Source: Chloroflexota bacterium (GTDB lineage Bacteria; Chloroflexota; Anaerolineae; Aggregatilineales; Phototrophicaceae). Taken from it: a stretch of DNA of 13,862 bases. Positions within the stretch are counted from its first letter, which is position 1, and each line of letters begins with the position of its first letter. The DNA is taken from contig QGUR01000101.1 in assembly GCA_003242205.1 (NCBI GenBank), positions 1 to 13,862 on the forward strand, given 5' to 3'. The position numbers were made by a program, and so were the translations under genes. The notes under the pieces were generated by a model that worked only from the letters and a program-made list of their open reading frames with translations, was not told the origin of the DNA and did no database searches. Shown piece after piece: positions 1-6,773 of this stretch.

Positions 1-7
1 CTGGCTG

Positions 8-979
8 TCAGTTCGTCCGATTGTATCGTTTCCAGGGGCGTGTCTTTCCCCGGCTCGGGCCGCCGACGACTACGCTGGGGATGCCGAGCCATGTCGCCAC
101 GCGCGCGTCGCTCATCAGGCCGCGCACTGCGTCCTGCTGGTAGGGGATGCCACTCGCGCGGGCCACCAGTTTCAGATGTTCGCGTAACCGGGGATGGGCG
201 TGCCAGCCGTTCAGTCCGCTGACATACAGGTGGCTCAGCAAGACCGGCCCCTGGCCAAGTGCGACCGGGCCGCGCCCGCGCGTGTCAGGGGTGTCATAGC
301 TCACCGTGCCGTCGACGAATAGCGCGGCATGGGGCCTGATCCCGGCCAGCGCGTGATACGCTCCGGCGCACGTTGTCTCCTCCTGAGCGCTGCCGACCAG
401 ATAAATCGCGTGATTTTCCGGCGGCTGAAGCGCCTCGGCCAGCGCAAGCAGCACGGCGCAACCGGCGCGATCATCGAGATAAGGGCTGGCGTATAAGCCG
501 GATGCCATACGGATTGTTGCCGGAGCATAGGTGATCGGCGTCGTTATTTCCACATCGACGCCGGCCCCGACTTCGATATACAGGTCTTCAGCGTTGGCGG
601 GCGTTGTGTCGCCCGGCTGCGCCAGATGCTGGGAGCGCACGCCGATGACACCGGGTCTGTCACCCACGCGCACCGCCGCTGCGGGCAGCGCTTTGAAATT
701 GACGCCTCCAACCGGCGTGATGCTCAGCGTACTGTCGCCGTTCACCTGTTTGACCATCAACCCGACAGTGTCCAGATGAGCGACCACGGCCACACGGCGC
801 TCGGCATCGGCAGGGCCGAAGCGGGCGACTACATTGCACAGGGAATCGACGGTGACCGACTCGGCGCGCTGTCTGAGGCGATCGCGCATCAGCGCGGCGA
901 TTGCGTCCTCATGACCCGAAATGCCCGGAACAGCCGTCAGTTCGGCAAGCAGCGTCGTAAAGTCGGGTGGCGGAGGCAT
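8..979 (-). CDS. M42-family metallo-aminopeptidase, C-terminus probably frameshifted
   Basis: This is a dinuclear-metal aminopeptidase of the M42 (glutamyl aminopeptidase / FrvX / CelM-like) family, expected in the cytoplasm, trimming N-terminal residues from peptides. Numbered from the ATG at 979, the family motifs appear in order: AHLD (H68, D70), PYLDDRAG (D169-D170), the catalytic SAQEE (E200-E201) and FVDG followed by DTPD (D223). The frame ends in an implausible tail (GKTRPWKRYNRTN). A neighbouring frame instead reads GKDTPLETIQSDELTA without a stop to the window edge, which resembles the usual M42 C-terminus (R-Y-x-H-T/S-P-x-E-x). One missing base in the G run at 48-51 would explain this, so the true end probably lies beyond position 1. 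The ATG at 979 fits the family N-terminus; a GTG at 1000, overlapping the upstream stop codon, is an alternative. No strong Shine-Dalgarno is seen for either. It follows the nucleoside hydrolase closely and is probably cotranscribed with it. Confidence 0.85.
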   Translation of the reverse strand: MPPPPDFTTLLAELTAVPGISGHEDAIAALMRDRLRQRAESVTVDSLCNVVARFGPADAERRVAVVAHLDTVGLMVKQVNGDSTLSITPVGGVNFKALPAAAVRVGDRPGVIGVRSQHLAQPGDTTPANAEDLYIEVGAGVDVEITTPITYAPATIRMASGLYASPYLDDRAGCAVLLALAEALQPPENHAIYLVGSAQEETTCAGAYHALAGIRPHAALFVDGTVSYDTPDTRGRGPVALGQGPVLLSHLYVSGLNGWHAHPRLREHLKLVARASGIPYQQDAVRGLMSDARVATWLGIPSVVVGGPSRGKTRPWKRYNRTN

Positions 980-993
980 CACGTGGCGGTCTG

Positions 994-1926
994 CTAGCAC
1001 AGCATCTGGCGGTAGAGGTCGTAAACGCCTTCCATGTCGATCCGGGTCACGATCTCCACATTAGGCAGCTTGCCCGTCGCCTTGCCATAGTCGATGACCG
1101 TTTGGCCGCGCGTAAGCGAACCGTGCAGCTCGACCGTGACGTAGCGGGTTTCGCTTTCCCTGATCAGGCCGGGTTCCAGCGTTATGGCCATGGCAAGCGG
1201 ATCGGGGATCAGGAAACCGTCATACTGTTCCGCACCATCGCGCAGCAGCCGGACCAGCGTCGCTCCGATCCCGGCGCAGAAAGTGCTGCGATCCGTGGTC
1301 GTTGCCAGCAGGTCATCGTAGATACTCCACGGTAGCGGATGGGCGAGGGTGGTCTCCCACGAAACCATGCGGATGTTTGAAAAGGCGTCCAGAACGATGA
1401 AGGCAGCTTCCGGGTCGCAATAGATATTGAATTCCGCTGTCACGTTTTCGGTGTTGCCCCGCGCCGCAATCGCGCCGCCCATAAACGTCAGCTGGCGGAT
1501 TTTCTGGGGAAAAGTCGGGTCCAGACGAGTCGCCAGCGCGATATTGGTCATCGGCCCCAGAGCCACCAGCGTTAGTTCACCGGGATAGCGGTTGGCGAGT
1601 TCGACCAGAGCGGCGGCTGCGGCTGTGCATTCCGGCTTGCGGGCGGATGGTTTTCTTCCCGGCCAGTCACCCAGACCATCCTCGCCGTGAATGTGCGCGC
1701 CCGCGGGCTTCCAACTGGCGACCAGCGGACGGTATGCGCCGGGATAGACCGGAATATCTGCATCAAACAGGTCGAGAACGGTGCAAACATTCGGGACAAC
1801 CTGATCGAGATGCACGTTGCCGGTCACGGCAGTGATCGCTTCAACAGTGGCATTGGAATGGGCCAGCGCCATCATGATGGCTTGGGCGTCGTCAATGCCA
1901 GCATCGGTGTCAATAACCAGACGCAC
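994..1926 (-). CDS. Inosine-uridine preferring nucleoside hydrolase family protein (first copy)
   Basis: This is a nucleoside N-ribohydrolase (IunH/Rih family), which splits a ribonucleoside into free base and ribose using a Ca2+-bound water. The protein is 310 aa, the usual family length. Visible motifs are VIDTDAGIDDA (D6, D8, D12, D13, the metal-binding cluster), GNVHLD, IHGEDG (H80), the FNIYCDPEAA segment (N167, E173) and IPDPLAMA (D242). Two departures stand out: DTDAG replaces the usual DTDPG, and proline (P241) sits where many members have a histidine before the last aspartate. That His is a proposed leaving-group acid in the IU-type enzymes, so base preference may differ. The GTG at 1926 is chosen because AAGGA lies 9 nt upstream and the family motif begins 4 residues in. 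The frame stays open upstream to 2109, but that part has no similarity to the family. It diverges from the transporter operon and a second hydrolase lies at 10554. Confidence 0.93.
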   Translation of the reverse strand: MRLVIDTDAGIDDAQAIMMALAHSNATVEAITAVTGNVHLDQVVPNVCTVLDLFDADIPVYPGAYRPLVASWKPAGAHIHGEDGLGDWPGRKPSARKPECTAAAAALVELANRYPGELTLVALGPMTNIALATRLDPTFPQKIRQLTFMGGAIAARGNTENVTAEFNIYCDPEAAFIVLDAFSNIRMVSWETTLAHPLPWSIYDDLLATTTDRSTFCAGIGATLVRLLRDGAEQYDGFLIPDPLAMAITLEPGLIRESETRYVTVELHGSLTRGQTVIDYGKATGKLPNVEIVTRIDMEGVYDLYRQMLC

Positions 1927-1935
1927 GATGAAACA

Positions 1936-1940
1936 TCCTT
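1936..1940 (-). promoter_or_regulatory. Ribosome binding site that decides the GTG start of the first nucleoside hydrolase
   Basis: On the minus strand AAGGA lies 9 nt before the GTG at 1926. It supports a start here rather than anywhere in the open upstream frame, where no comparable site precedes a candidate start. Confidence 0.7.
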
Positions 1941-2077
1941 GCTTCAGTAACGAATTGCGGCCGCGTAGCGTGACTACTTTAACATGCGCGGCGTGCGCCG
2001 AAAAGCGGATCAGTCCCGCAACATTTGGCGACGGTCCGCTGCCCCTTGCAACTTCTATAAAAGGCCGTAATACGTGT

Positions 2078-2106
2078 TTGACCTGCGCGTAACATCGCGT
2101 TATCTT
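2078..2106 (+). promoter_or_regulatory. Predicted sigma-70-type promoter for the riboside transporter operon
   Basis: TTGACC (2078-2083) is followed after exactly 17 bp by TATCTT (2101-2106), matching 5/6 and 4/6 of the consensus. Transcription would start near 2112-2114, giving a leader of about 45 nt with a strong Shine-Dalgarno. It is the best-spaced pair seen in the divergent region. This is a sequence match only. Confidence 0.55.
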
Positions 2107-2113
2107 CAACGCG
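2096..2113. promoter_or_regulatory. Inverted repeat over the -10 element, candidate operator
   Basis: CGCGTT (2096-2101) and AACGCG (2108-2113) are perfect reverse complements separated by 6 nt. The element covers the predicted -10 hexamer and reaches the likely start site, the classic place for a repressor to act. The nearby GTAAC at 2089-2093 may be a further half-site. No regulator gene is present in the window, so the binding protein is unknown. Confidence 0.4.
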
Positions 2114-2140
2114 TCTTACTTGGACCTGCCCTGTTGTTTT

Positions 2141-2149
2141 AAGGAGAGG
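2141..2149 (+). promoter_or_regulatory. Strong ribosome binding site of the binding-protein gene
   Basis: AAGGAGAGG lies 8 nt before the ATG at 2158 and is the best Shine-Dalgarno in the window. This suits a binding protein that must be made in excess over the membrane subunits. Confidence 0.75.
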
Positions 2150-2157
2150 CTCGAAAA

Positions 2158-3321
2158 ATGTCTCGTTTTAGAATGCTCGTCGTGTTCATGTTGCTACTGG
2201 TGTTGGGTGTGAGCGCCACCTCCGCCATCGCGCAGGATGAGGGGCCGCTGCGGATTTCGTATGTCGTCAACGCGGTTCTCGGCGACAAGTCCTTCTTCGA
2301 CTCGGCGCAGCGCGGTATGGATCGCGCTATGGACGACTTCGATGTTGAAGTCAACACCATTGAGCTCGGCACCGACCCCGCCAACTGGGAGCCCGGTCTG
2401 GATGATGCGATGGCCGACGTGGACAATTACGACATGCTGATCGTCGGCACGTTCCAGATGGTCGATTTCCTGGCCGAACGCGCCCACCTGTACCCCGACA
2501 AGTATTTCATCCTGTTCGACACCGCCGTACCGTATGACGATCCCGAAGTCTGTGTTGATGGCTGCCAGAACGTTTACTCGGTGCTGTACGCACAGAACGA
2601 AGGCTCGTTCCTGACCGGCGTCTATGCCGCGGCGATGACGCAGTCTGGCCTTGAAGGCACGAATCCCGACCCCATCATTGGCGTGATCGGCGCGCAGTCC
2701 ATTCCCGTCATCGACGACTTCATCGTCGGCTACGAGCAGGGTGCCTGCCTGGTGAACCCGGACATCACGACCATCGTCCAGTACGTTGGCGGCGCTGCCG
2801 CGTGGAATGACCCGGCCCGCGCCAAGGAAATCACGCTGGCGATGTACGAGCAGGGCGCGGATATCGTCTTCAGCGTGGCCGGTGGCTCTGGCGTCGGCAT
2901 GTTTGAAGCTGCTGAAGAGCAGGGCCGTTACGCGCTGGGCGTCGACTCTGACCAGGCAACCATCATCATGGATACCAATCCCGACCAGGCGCAGCGCATT
3001 CTGACGAGCATGATGAAAAACGTCGACAATTCGCTCTACCGCGCCGTTGACCTGTTCCTGAAGGGTGAGCTGGTGTTTGGTCAGGCCGAAGCGCTCGGTA
3101 TCGAAGAACTCGGTGTCGGGCTGGCGTACAACGAAATCTACGAAGAAAACACGCCTGAAAACGTCAAGGAACTGATCAAGGCGGTTGAACAGGCGGTGAT
3201 CGCGGGCGATATCGAGATCGTCAGCACGCTCGATCCGGAGAACCCGTGGCAGGTCGGCGCTGGCTGCGACGCGATGCCCGCGGCCAACTTCGACGTCTCG
3301 GCATACCTCGGCGAAGAGTAA
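2158..3321 (+). CDS. BMP/PnrA-family nucleoside ABC transporter substrate-binding protein
   Basis: This is the extracytoplasmic binding protein of a BMP (basic membrane protein, PnrA/TmpC-like) importer; characterised members bind purine and other nucleosides. Residues 1-25 form a Sec signal peptide: RFR, a hydrophobic core and an AIA-Q signal peptidase I site. There is no lipobox cysteine, although BMP proteins of monoderms are normally lipoproteins. The mature part shows family segments: DKSFFDSAQRGM (43-54), the second-strand IVGTFQM, NEGSFLTGVYAA (147-158), GVIGAQSIPVIDDFIVGY (175-192), FSVAGGSGVGMFEAA (238-252) and GVDSDQ (261-266), the last two lining the ligand cleft in this family. 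C132, C136, C197 and C370 could form disulfides. It is the first gene of the plus-strand operon, and a strong hairpin follows it. Nucleoside as ligand rests on the family and on the neighbouring hydrolases; the precise base is unknown. Confidence 0.93.
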   Translation: MSRFRMLVVFMLLLVLGVSATSAIAQDEGPLRISYVVNAVLGDKSFFDSAQRGMDRAMDDFDVEVNTIELGTDPANWEPGLDDAMADVDNYDMLIVGTFQMVDFLAERAHLYPDKYFILFDTAVPYDDPEVCVDGCQNVYSVLYAQNEGSFLTGVYAAAMTQSGLEGTNPDPIIGVIGAQSIPVIDDFIVGYEQGACLVNPDITTIVQYVGGAAAWNDPARAKEITLAMYEQGADIVFSVAGGSGVGMFEAAEEQGRYALGVDSDQATIIMDTNPDQAQRILTSMMKNVDNSLYRAVDLFLKGELVFGQAEALGIEELGVGLAYNEIYEENTPENVKELIKAVEQAVIAGDIEIVSTLDPENPWQVGAGCDAMPAANFDVSAYLGEE

Positions 3322-3326
3322 TCACG

Positions 3327-3378
3327 ATAGCGTATCACGGTATCTGGGGCAGGCCGGTTGGTCTGCCCCAGACGCTAT
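3327..3378 (+). terminator. Strong intergenic hairpin after the binding-protein gene (attenuator or mRNA stabiliser)
   Basis: Bases 3343-3355 pair with 3360-3372 (TCTGGGGCAGGCC with GGTCTGCCCCAGA). This gives a 13-bp stem with one G-U pair and a GGTT tetraloop. An outer 6-bp stem (ATAGCG 3327-3332 with CGCTAT 3373-3378) can close it, leaving a one-sided bulge. The nearest T run (3395-3399) lies 22 nt downstream, so a simple intrinsic terminator is not clear. Hairpins after binding-protein genes often protect the upstream mRNA or reduce read-through, keeping binding protein above permease level. Confidence 0.65.
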
Positions 3379-3403
3379 GCTGCGCGCCTGACCGTTTTTG
3401 AAT

Positions 3404-3427
3404 CGGGCCGTTCGGTTTACCGGCCCG
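3404..3427 (+). other. Second short intergenic inverted repeat
   Basis: CGGGCCG (3404-3410) and CGGCCCG (3421-3427) form a 7-bp all-GC stem with a 10-nt loop, 50 nt before the ATPase start. It may act together with the first hairpin. No T run follows. Confidence 0.4.
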
Positions 3428-3477
3428 GAACTGCTAGGAAAAATTGATGTCGTGTTTTAACCCTGACAGGTGGTGTC

Positions 3478-5019
3478 ATGGCGTTCCTCGAAGCGCATGA
3501 GATTGTCAAGGTTTATCCTAACGGCGTCGTCGCCAATCAGGGGGTAAACCTGGCTGTCGAACGCGGCGAAATCCACGCGATTGTCGGCGAAAACGGCGCG
3601 GGCAAATCCACTCTGATGAAAATTCTTTACGGGCTGGAGACGCCGACTTCCGGCGTTATCCTGCTCGATGGCAGGCAGGTGACCATCGAAACGCCTCAGG
3701 ACGCTATCGATCTGGGCATCGGCATGGTTCACCAGAATTTCATGCTGGTCGATTCGTTCACGGTCGCCGATAACATCGCGCTCGGTCGGGAAAACCGCCG
3801 TTTTCTGTCGGTCGACCGCCAGAAGGCGATACGCGATACCGAGGCGCTTTCGAAAGCCTATGGCCTGTACGTCGATCCGACCGCGCGTATCGACAGCGTA
3901 CCGGTCGGCATGCGCCAGAGGGTTGAGATTCTGAAGGCGCTATACCGCGGCGCGGAAATTCTGATTTTGGACGAACCAACGGCGGTTCTGACGCCGAAGG
4001 AAACCGACGATCTGTTTGTCGCTATTCGCCGCCTTGTCGACGAGGGCAAGACGGTGATCTTCATCACCCACAAGCTGCGCGAAGTGATGGAAATCTCCGA
4101 CCGCGTGACCGTGATGCGCGACGGACGCAATGTCGGCAGCGTGAACACCCGCGAAGTCACCATTCCCGAGCTGGCGCGCATGATGGTCGGGCGTGAGGTG
4201 TTTATGCAGGTGAATCGCCCGCCCGTGAAGCGTGGCCGCGCCGTGCTGGAAGTCGAAGGGCTGACTTACGCCAACGAGGCCGGACGCACGCTGGTCAACC
4301 ATCTGACGTTCAACGTCTACGCTCATGAAATCCTCGGAATTGCCGGTGTTGAAGGCAACGGTCAAACCGAATTGGTTGAGGTGCTGACCGGTCTGCGTAA
4401 CGCAACCGCTGGCGATGCCCGCGTCAACGGCAAGTCGATTATCGGTCAGGGGCCGCGGCGAGTGCGCGAAGCAGGGGTGGCTCACATTCCGGAAGACCGC
4501 CTGACAAACGGAGTCGCGCTCGATGCCAGCATCGAGGATAACCTGATCGTTGACAGCTATTATCGTGCTCCGTTCACGCGCTCGGGCCTGCTGTCGCTCG
4601 GCAAAATTCGGGAACACGGTCAGGCGCTCATCCGGCAATTCGGCATTGTCACGCCGAGCGGCGAGGTTCCTGTCGGTTCGTTGTCCGGCGGTAACATGCA
4701 AAAGGTGATCGTCGCCCGCGAATTTTCGTCCTCTCCGGTGCTGCTGATTGCAGCCCAGCCGACACGCGGCGTCGATATCGGCGCGATTGAGTTCATTCAT
4801 CAGCAATTAATCGATAAACGCACTGAAGGGCTGGCGATTCTCCTTGTATCGGCGGACTTGCAGGAAGTGATGAAACTGGCCGACCGGATTATGGTGATGT
4901 ACAACGGCGGCTGCGCCGGCATTTTTGAGAACACGCCTGATCTGACCGAACACACGCTGGGTATGTATATGGTCGGCGCCGAACAACAGGACGCCGCGGA
5001 AATGGAGCGGGCGCGATGA
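3478..5019 (+). CDS. Nucleoside ABC transporter ATP-binding protein, fused double ATPase
   Basis: This is the cytoplasmic ATPase that powers the BMP importer. Its 513 aa comprise two ABC cassettes in one chain, the arrangement of sugar- and nucleoside-type importers (RbsA/YufO-like). Cassette 1 has Walker A GENGAGKST (37-45), Q-loop Q86, the variant signature VGMRQ (143-147), Walker B LILDEP (162-167) and switch H198. Cassette 2 has a degenerate Walker A, GVEGNGQT (290-297, no lysine), an intact signature LSGGNMQK (402-409) and a degenerate Walker B, LLIAAQPT (422-429), lacking the Asp-Glu pair. This asymmetry is normal in the family: the active ATP site is formed by Walker A/B of cassette 1 with the LSGG of cassette 2. 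AGGTGGTG precedes the ATG, 156 nt after the binding-protein gene. The stop codon overlaps the permease start (ATGA). Confidence 0.96.
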   Translation: MAFLEAHEIVKVYPNGVVANQGVNLAVERGEIHAIVGENGAGKSTLMKILYGLETPTSGVILLDGRQVTIETPQDAIDLGIGMVHQNFMLVDSFTVADNIALGRENRRFLSVDRQKAIRDTEALSKAYGLYVDPTARIDSVPVGMRQRVEILKALYRGAEILILDEPTAVLTPKETDDLFVAIRRLVDEGKTVIFITHKLREVMEISDRVTVMRDGRNVGSVNTREVTIPELARMMVGREVFMQVNRPPVKRGRAVLEVEGLTYANEAGRTLVNHLTFNVYAHEILGIAGVEGNGQTELVEVLTGLRNATAGDARVNGKSIIGQGPRRVREAGVAHIPEDRLTNGVALDASIEDNLIVDSYYRAPFTRSGLLSLGKIREHGQALIRQFGIVTPSGEVPVGSLSGGNMQKVIVAREFSSSPVLLIAAQPTRGVDIGAIEFIHQQLIDKRTEGLAILLVSADLQEVMKLADRIMVMYNGGCAGIFENTPDLTEHTLGMYMVGAEQQDAAEMERAR

Positions 5020-6773
5020 CGGCACAACGCGCCTATCGACGACTTTGGCTGGCTTTGCTGGCGCTGCTCGTTGCCGTTGGCGTTACCTACGCCATTAGTT
5101 TTCGCATTTTGGGCGGTGGCAGTAACCTCGATGAATTTGTGGCCGCCATGACGGCCGTTCCCGATTATCAGAACGTGTTGCTGGTCAACGCGCTGGTCGG
5201 CATCAGCGTCGCCCTGTTCATTTACGAACTACGCTGGAATGCGGTGCGTGTGGTGGCGACGGTAGCTATCGCGCTGGCCCTCGGCTATCTGATGACGGCG
5301 ATTTTCAACCTCGATAACGCCAATCGTTTCACGCGTGGCGAGTTTCGTGTAGCCATTGAGTCGGACGCCGAGCCGGTCGAAAACGATGATGTCGAGCTTG
5401 AGTATGGCCAGCGACGCGGCGACGAATTCAACCGCGCGGGAGTTGCCGAACCGTTGCGCCAGGCCGAATATCGTTTCGAAGGCCGGGCTGGCGATGAGGT
5501 CACCGTGCTGGCATATGCCGCCAACCGGCGTTCACTTGTCAATTTGCAGGCGTCGCTGATCGGGCCGGATGGCGAAACGCTGGCTTCGGCGACCTCGGCG
5601 ACGGAAGCGCAACTTGACGCTTACGATGATCTGGTCAGCGAGCGCGACGCGGTCATTGAAAACGTTACGCTGCCCGCCGATGGCATTTACACGATTTCCG
5701 TGTCGCCGGAGCCGCTCCCCGGCGATCTGATCGTGTCCGAAACGCTGGCGGCGACTAATCAGGCTTACGAAGCGTTCCTGCTTGGCCCGTTGGGCCGCGT
5801 GAACCGCTGGGCCGTGTGGATTCAGGATGCGCTCTCGCTGATTCTGGTCGGTCTCGCCATCGTGATCGTTTTCCGGGCGCGGCAATTCAGTCTGGGCGCG
5901 GAAGGGCAGATTTACCTCGGCGCGCTGGCAGCCGGCGTCGTCGTTCTCAACACCAGCGCCTTGCCCGGAATTTTGCTCATACCGCTGGCGCTGCTCTCGG
6001 CTATGGTCGTCGGGTTTCTGTGGGGGCTGGTTCCGGGTGCGCTCAAGGCTTATCTGGGCGCGAACGAGCTGGTTGCTACGTTAATGCTCAATTCCGTCGC
6101 CATACGCTTTTTCGATCTGGTGCTGACATATCAGCTTAAACCGGCGAATGTCGGTTATGTCGTCTCCGAGAACTTTCCGGATCATTCGGTGTTGCCGGTT
6201 ATCGTCGGCGGCACGCAGGTCACCGTGGCCGTGTTTCTCGTGATTCTGGCCGTGATCGCCGTGTGGCTGCTGATCACACGGACGCCGCTGGGATACGAGA
6301 TTCGCATGATCGGCGCGAATATCCGCTTTGCCGATTATGGCGGTGTGAATACCCGGCGCACGATCATGCTGGCGATGGCGGTGAGCGGCGCGATTGCCGG
6401 GCTGGTCGGCGCGCATCTGAGCATGGGCATTCACCGGATGCTGATTCTGAACATCTCGGTTGGTCTCGCTTTTGAAGGCGTAGTCGTCGCGCTGCTGGCG
6501 CGCAATAACCCGCTGGTTGTGCCGTTTACGGGTCTGCTGTACGCCTATCTGCGCGCGGGCGCGCAATTCATGGAGCGCGACGCCAACGTGAGTTTTGAAG
6601 TCGTGCGTATCATTCAGGCAGTGATCATTCTGCTCATTACCGCAGAGGCATTTATCACCTTCTTCCGGCGTCGTCGTTCGCCGCGCCGCGACACGGTGTT
6701 GCGAGGGCAAGGGCCGGAACAGCAGATGCTGGAAGTAACGACGCCCGCCGCCGAGGAGAAAGCCAGTGTTTGA
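5016..6773 (+). CDS. Nucleoside ABC transporter permease 1 with N-terminal extracytoplasmic PPC-like domain
   Basis: This is one of the two membrane subunits of the BMP importer (BPD_transp_2 family, YufP-like). At 585 aa it is much longer than the usual 350 or so. The conserved permease part runs from about 252: AFLLGPLG, the helix at 268-286, FSLGAEGQIYLGA (291-303), GANELVATLMLNS (348-360), TPLGYEIRMIG (423-433) and a basic C-terminus. Before it lie three predicted helices (about 10-28, 53-71, 78-97) and a hydrophilic acidic segment (about 100-262). Within this, 149-231 resembles a bacterial PPC-type beta-sandwich: AEYRFEGRAGDEVTVLAYA, LIGPDGETLA, then LPADGIYTISVS. With an N-in start and three helices the domain would face outside, where it could meet the binding protein. 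The ATG overlaps the ATPase stop (ATGA), and the gene overlaps the next permease by 8 bp. The permease call is firm; the PPC assignment is by eye. Confidence 0.92.
   Translation: MTAQRAYRRLWLALLALLVAVGVTYAISFRILGGGSNLDEFVAAMTAVPDYQNVLLVNALVGISVALFIYELRWNAVRVVATVAIALALGYLMTAIFNLDNANRFTRGEFRVAIESDAEPVENDDVELEYGQRRGDEFNRAGVAEPLRQAEYRFEGRAGDEVTVLAYAANRRSLVNLQASLIGPDGETLASATSATEAQLDAYDDLVSERDAVIENVTLPADGIYTISVSPEPLPGDLIVSETLAATNQAYEAFLLGPLGRVNRWAVWIQDALSLILVGLAIVIVFRARQFSLGAEGQIYLGALAAGVVVLNTSALPGILLIPLALLSAMVVGFLWGLVPGALKAYLGANELVATLMLNSVAIRFFDLVLTYQLKPANVGYVVSENFPDHSVLPVIVGGTQVTVAVFLVILAVIAVWLLITRTPLGYEIRMIGANIRFADYGGVNTRRTIMLAMAVSGAIAGLVGAHLSMGIHRMLILNISVGLAFEGVVVALLARNNPLVVPFTGLLYAYLRAGAQFMERDANVSFEVVRIIQAVIILLITAEAFITFFRRRRSPRRDTVLRGQGPEQQMLEVTTPAAEEKASV
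6753..6758 (+). promoter_or_regulatory. Ribosome binding site that decides the GTG start of permease 2
   Basis: GAGGAG ends 7 nt before the GTG at 6766, inside the last codons of permease 1. It supports the non-ATG start and tight translational coupling. Confidence 0.75.

Larger units (their letters stand above)
1927..2157. other. Divergent intergenic control region
   Basis: These 231 bases separate the GTG of the minus-strand hydrolase from the ATG of the binding protein. The rightward promoter, the candidate operator and the ribosome binding site listed separately lie in the last 80 bases. For the leftward unit I see no convincing -35/-10 pair. The best is a TAAAGT-like hexamer near 1975-1980 (minus strand) with a poor -35. 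A 12-bp palindrome (CGGCG-TG-CGCCG, 1989-2000) lies just upstream of it. No small gene is apparent. Confidence 0.75.

Noticed and set aside
1989..2000. Palindrome CGGCG-TG-CGCCG as an operator for the leftward unit
   Set aside because: A short GC-only palindrome is expected by chance in this composition, and no clear promoter accompanies it.
2056..2061. TATAAA as a -10 element
   Set aside because: No acceptable -35 hexamer lies 16-18 bp upstream; the TTGACC/TATCTT pair downstream is better.
1927..2109. N-terminal extension of the first nucleoside hydrolase upstream of the GTG at 1926
   Set aside because: The 61 extra residues have no family similarity and would cover part of the control region. 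A good Shine-Dalgarno supports the GTG, and the resulting 310 aa is the normal family length.
3343..3399. Classical rho-independent terminator after the binding-protein gene
   Set aside because: The stem is strong but the T run is 22 nt away, and the transporter genes downstream need read-through; attenuation or mRNA stabilisation fits better.
3940..4806. Long minus-strand open frame opposite the ATPase gene
   Set aside because: It is opposite a gene with complete ABC motifs; the translation is low-complexity in H, Q, R and D without domain motifs, as expected of an antisense shadow in GC-rich DNA.
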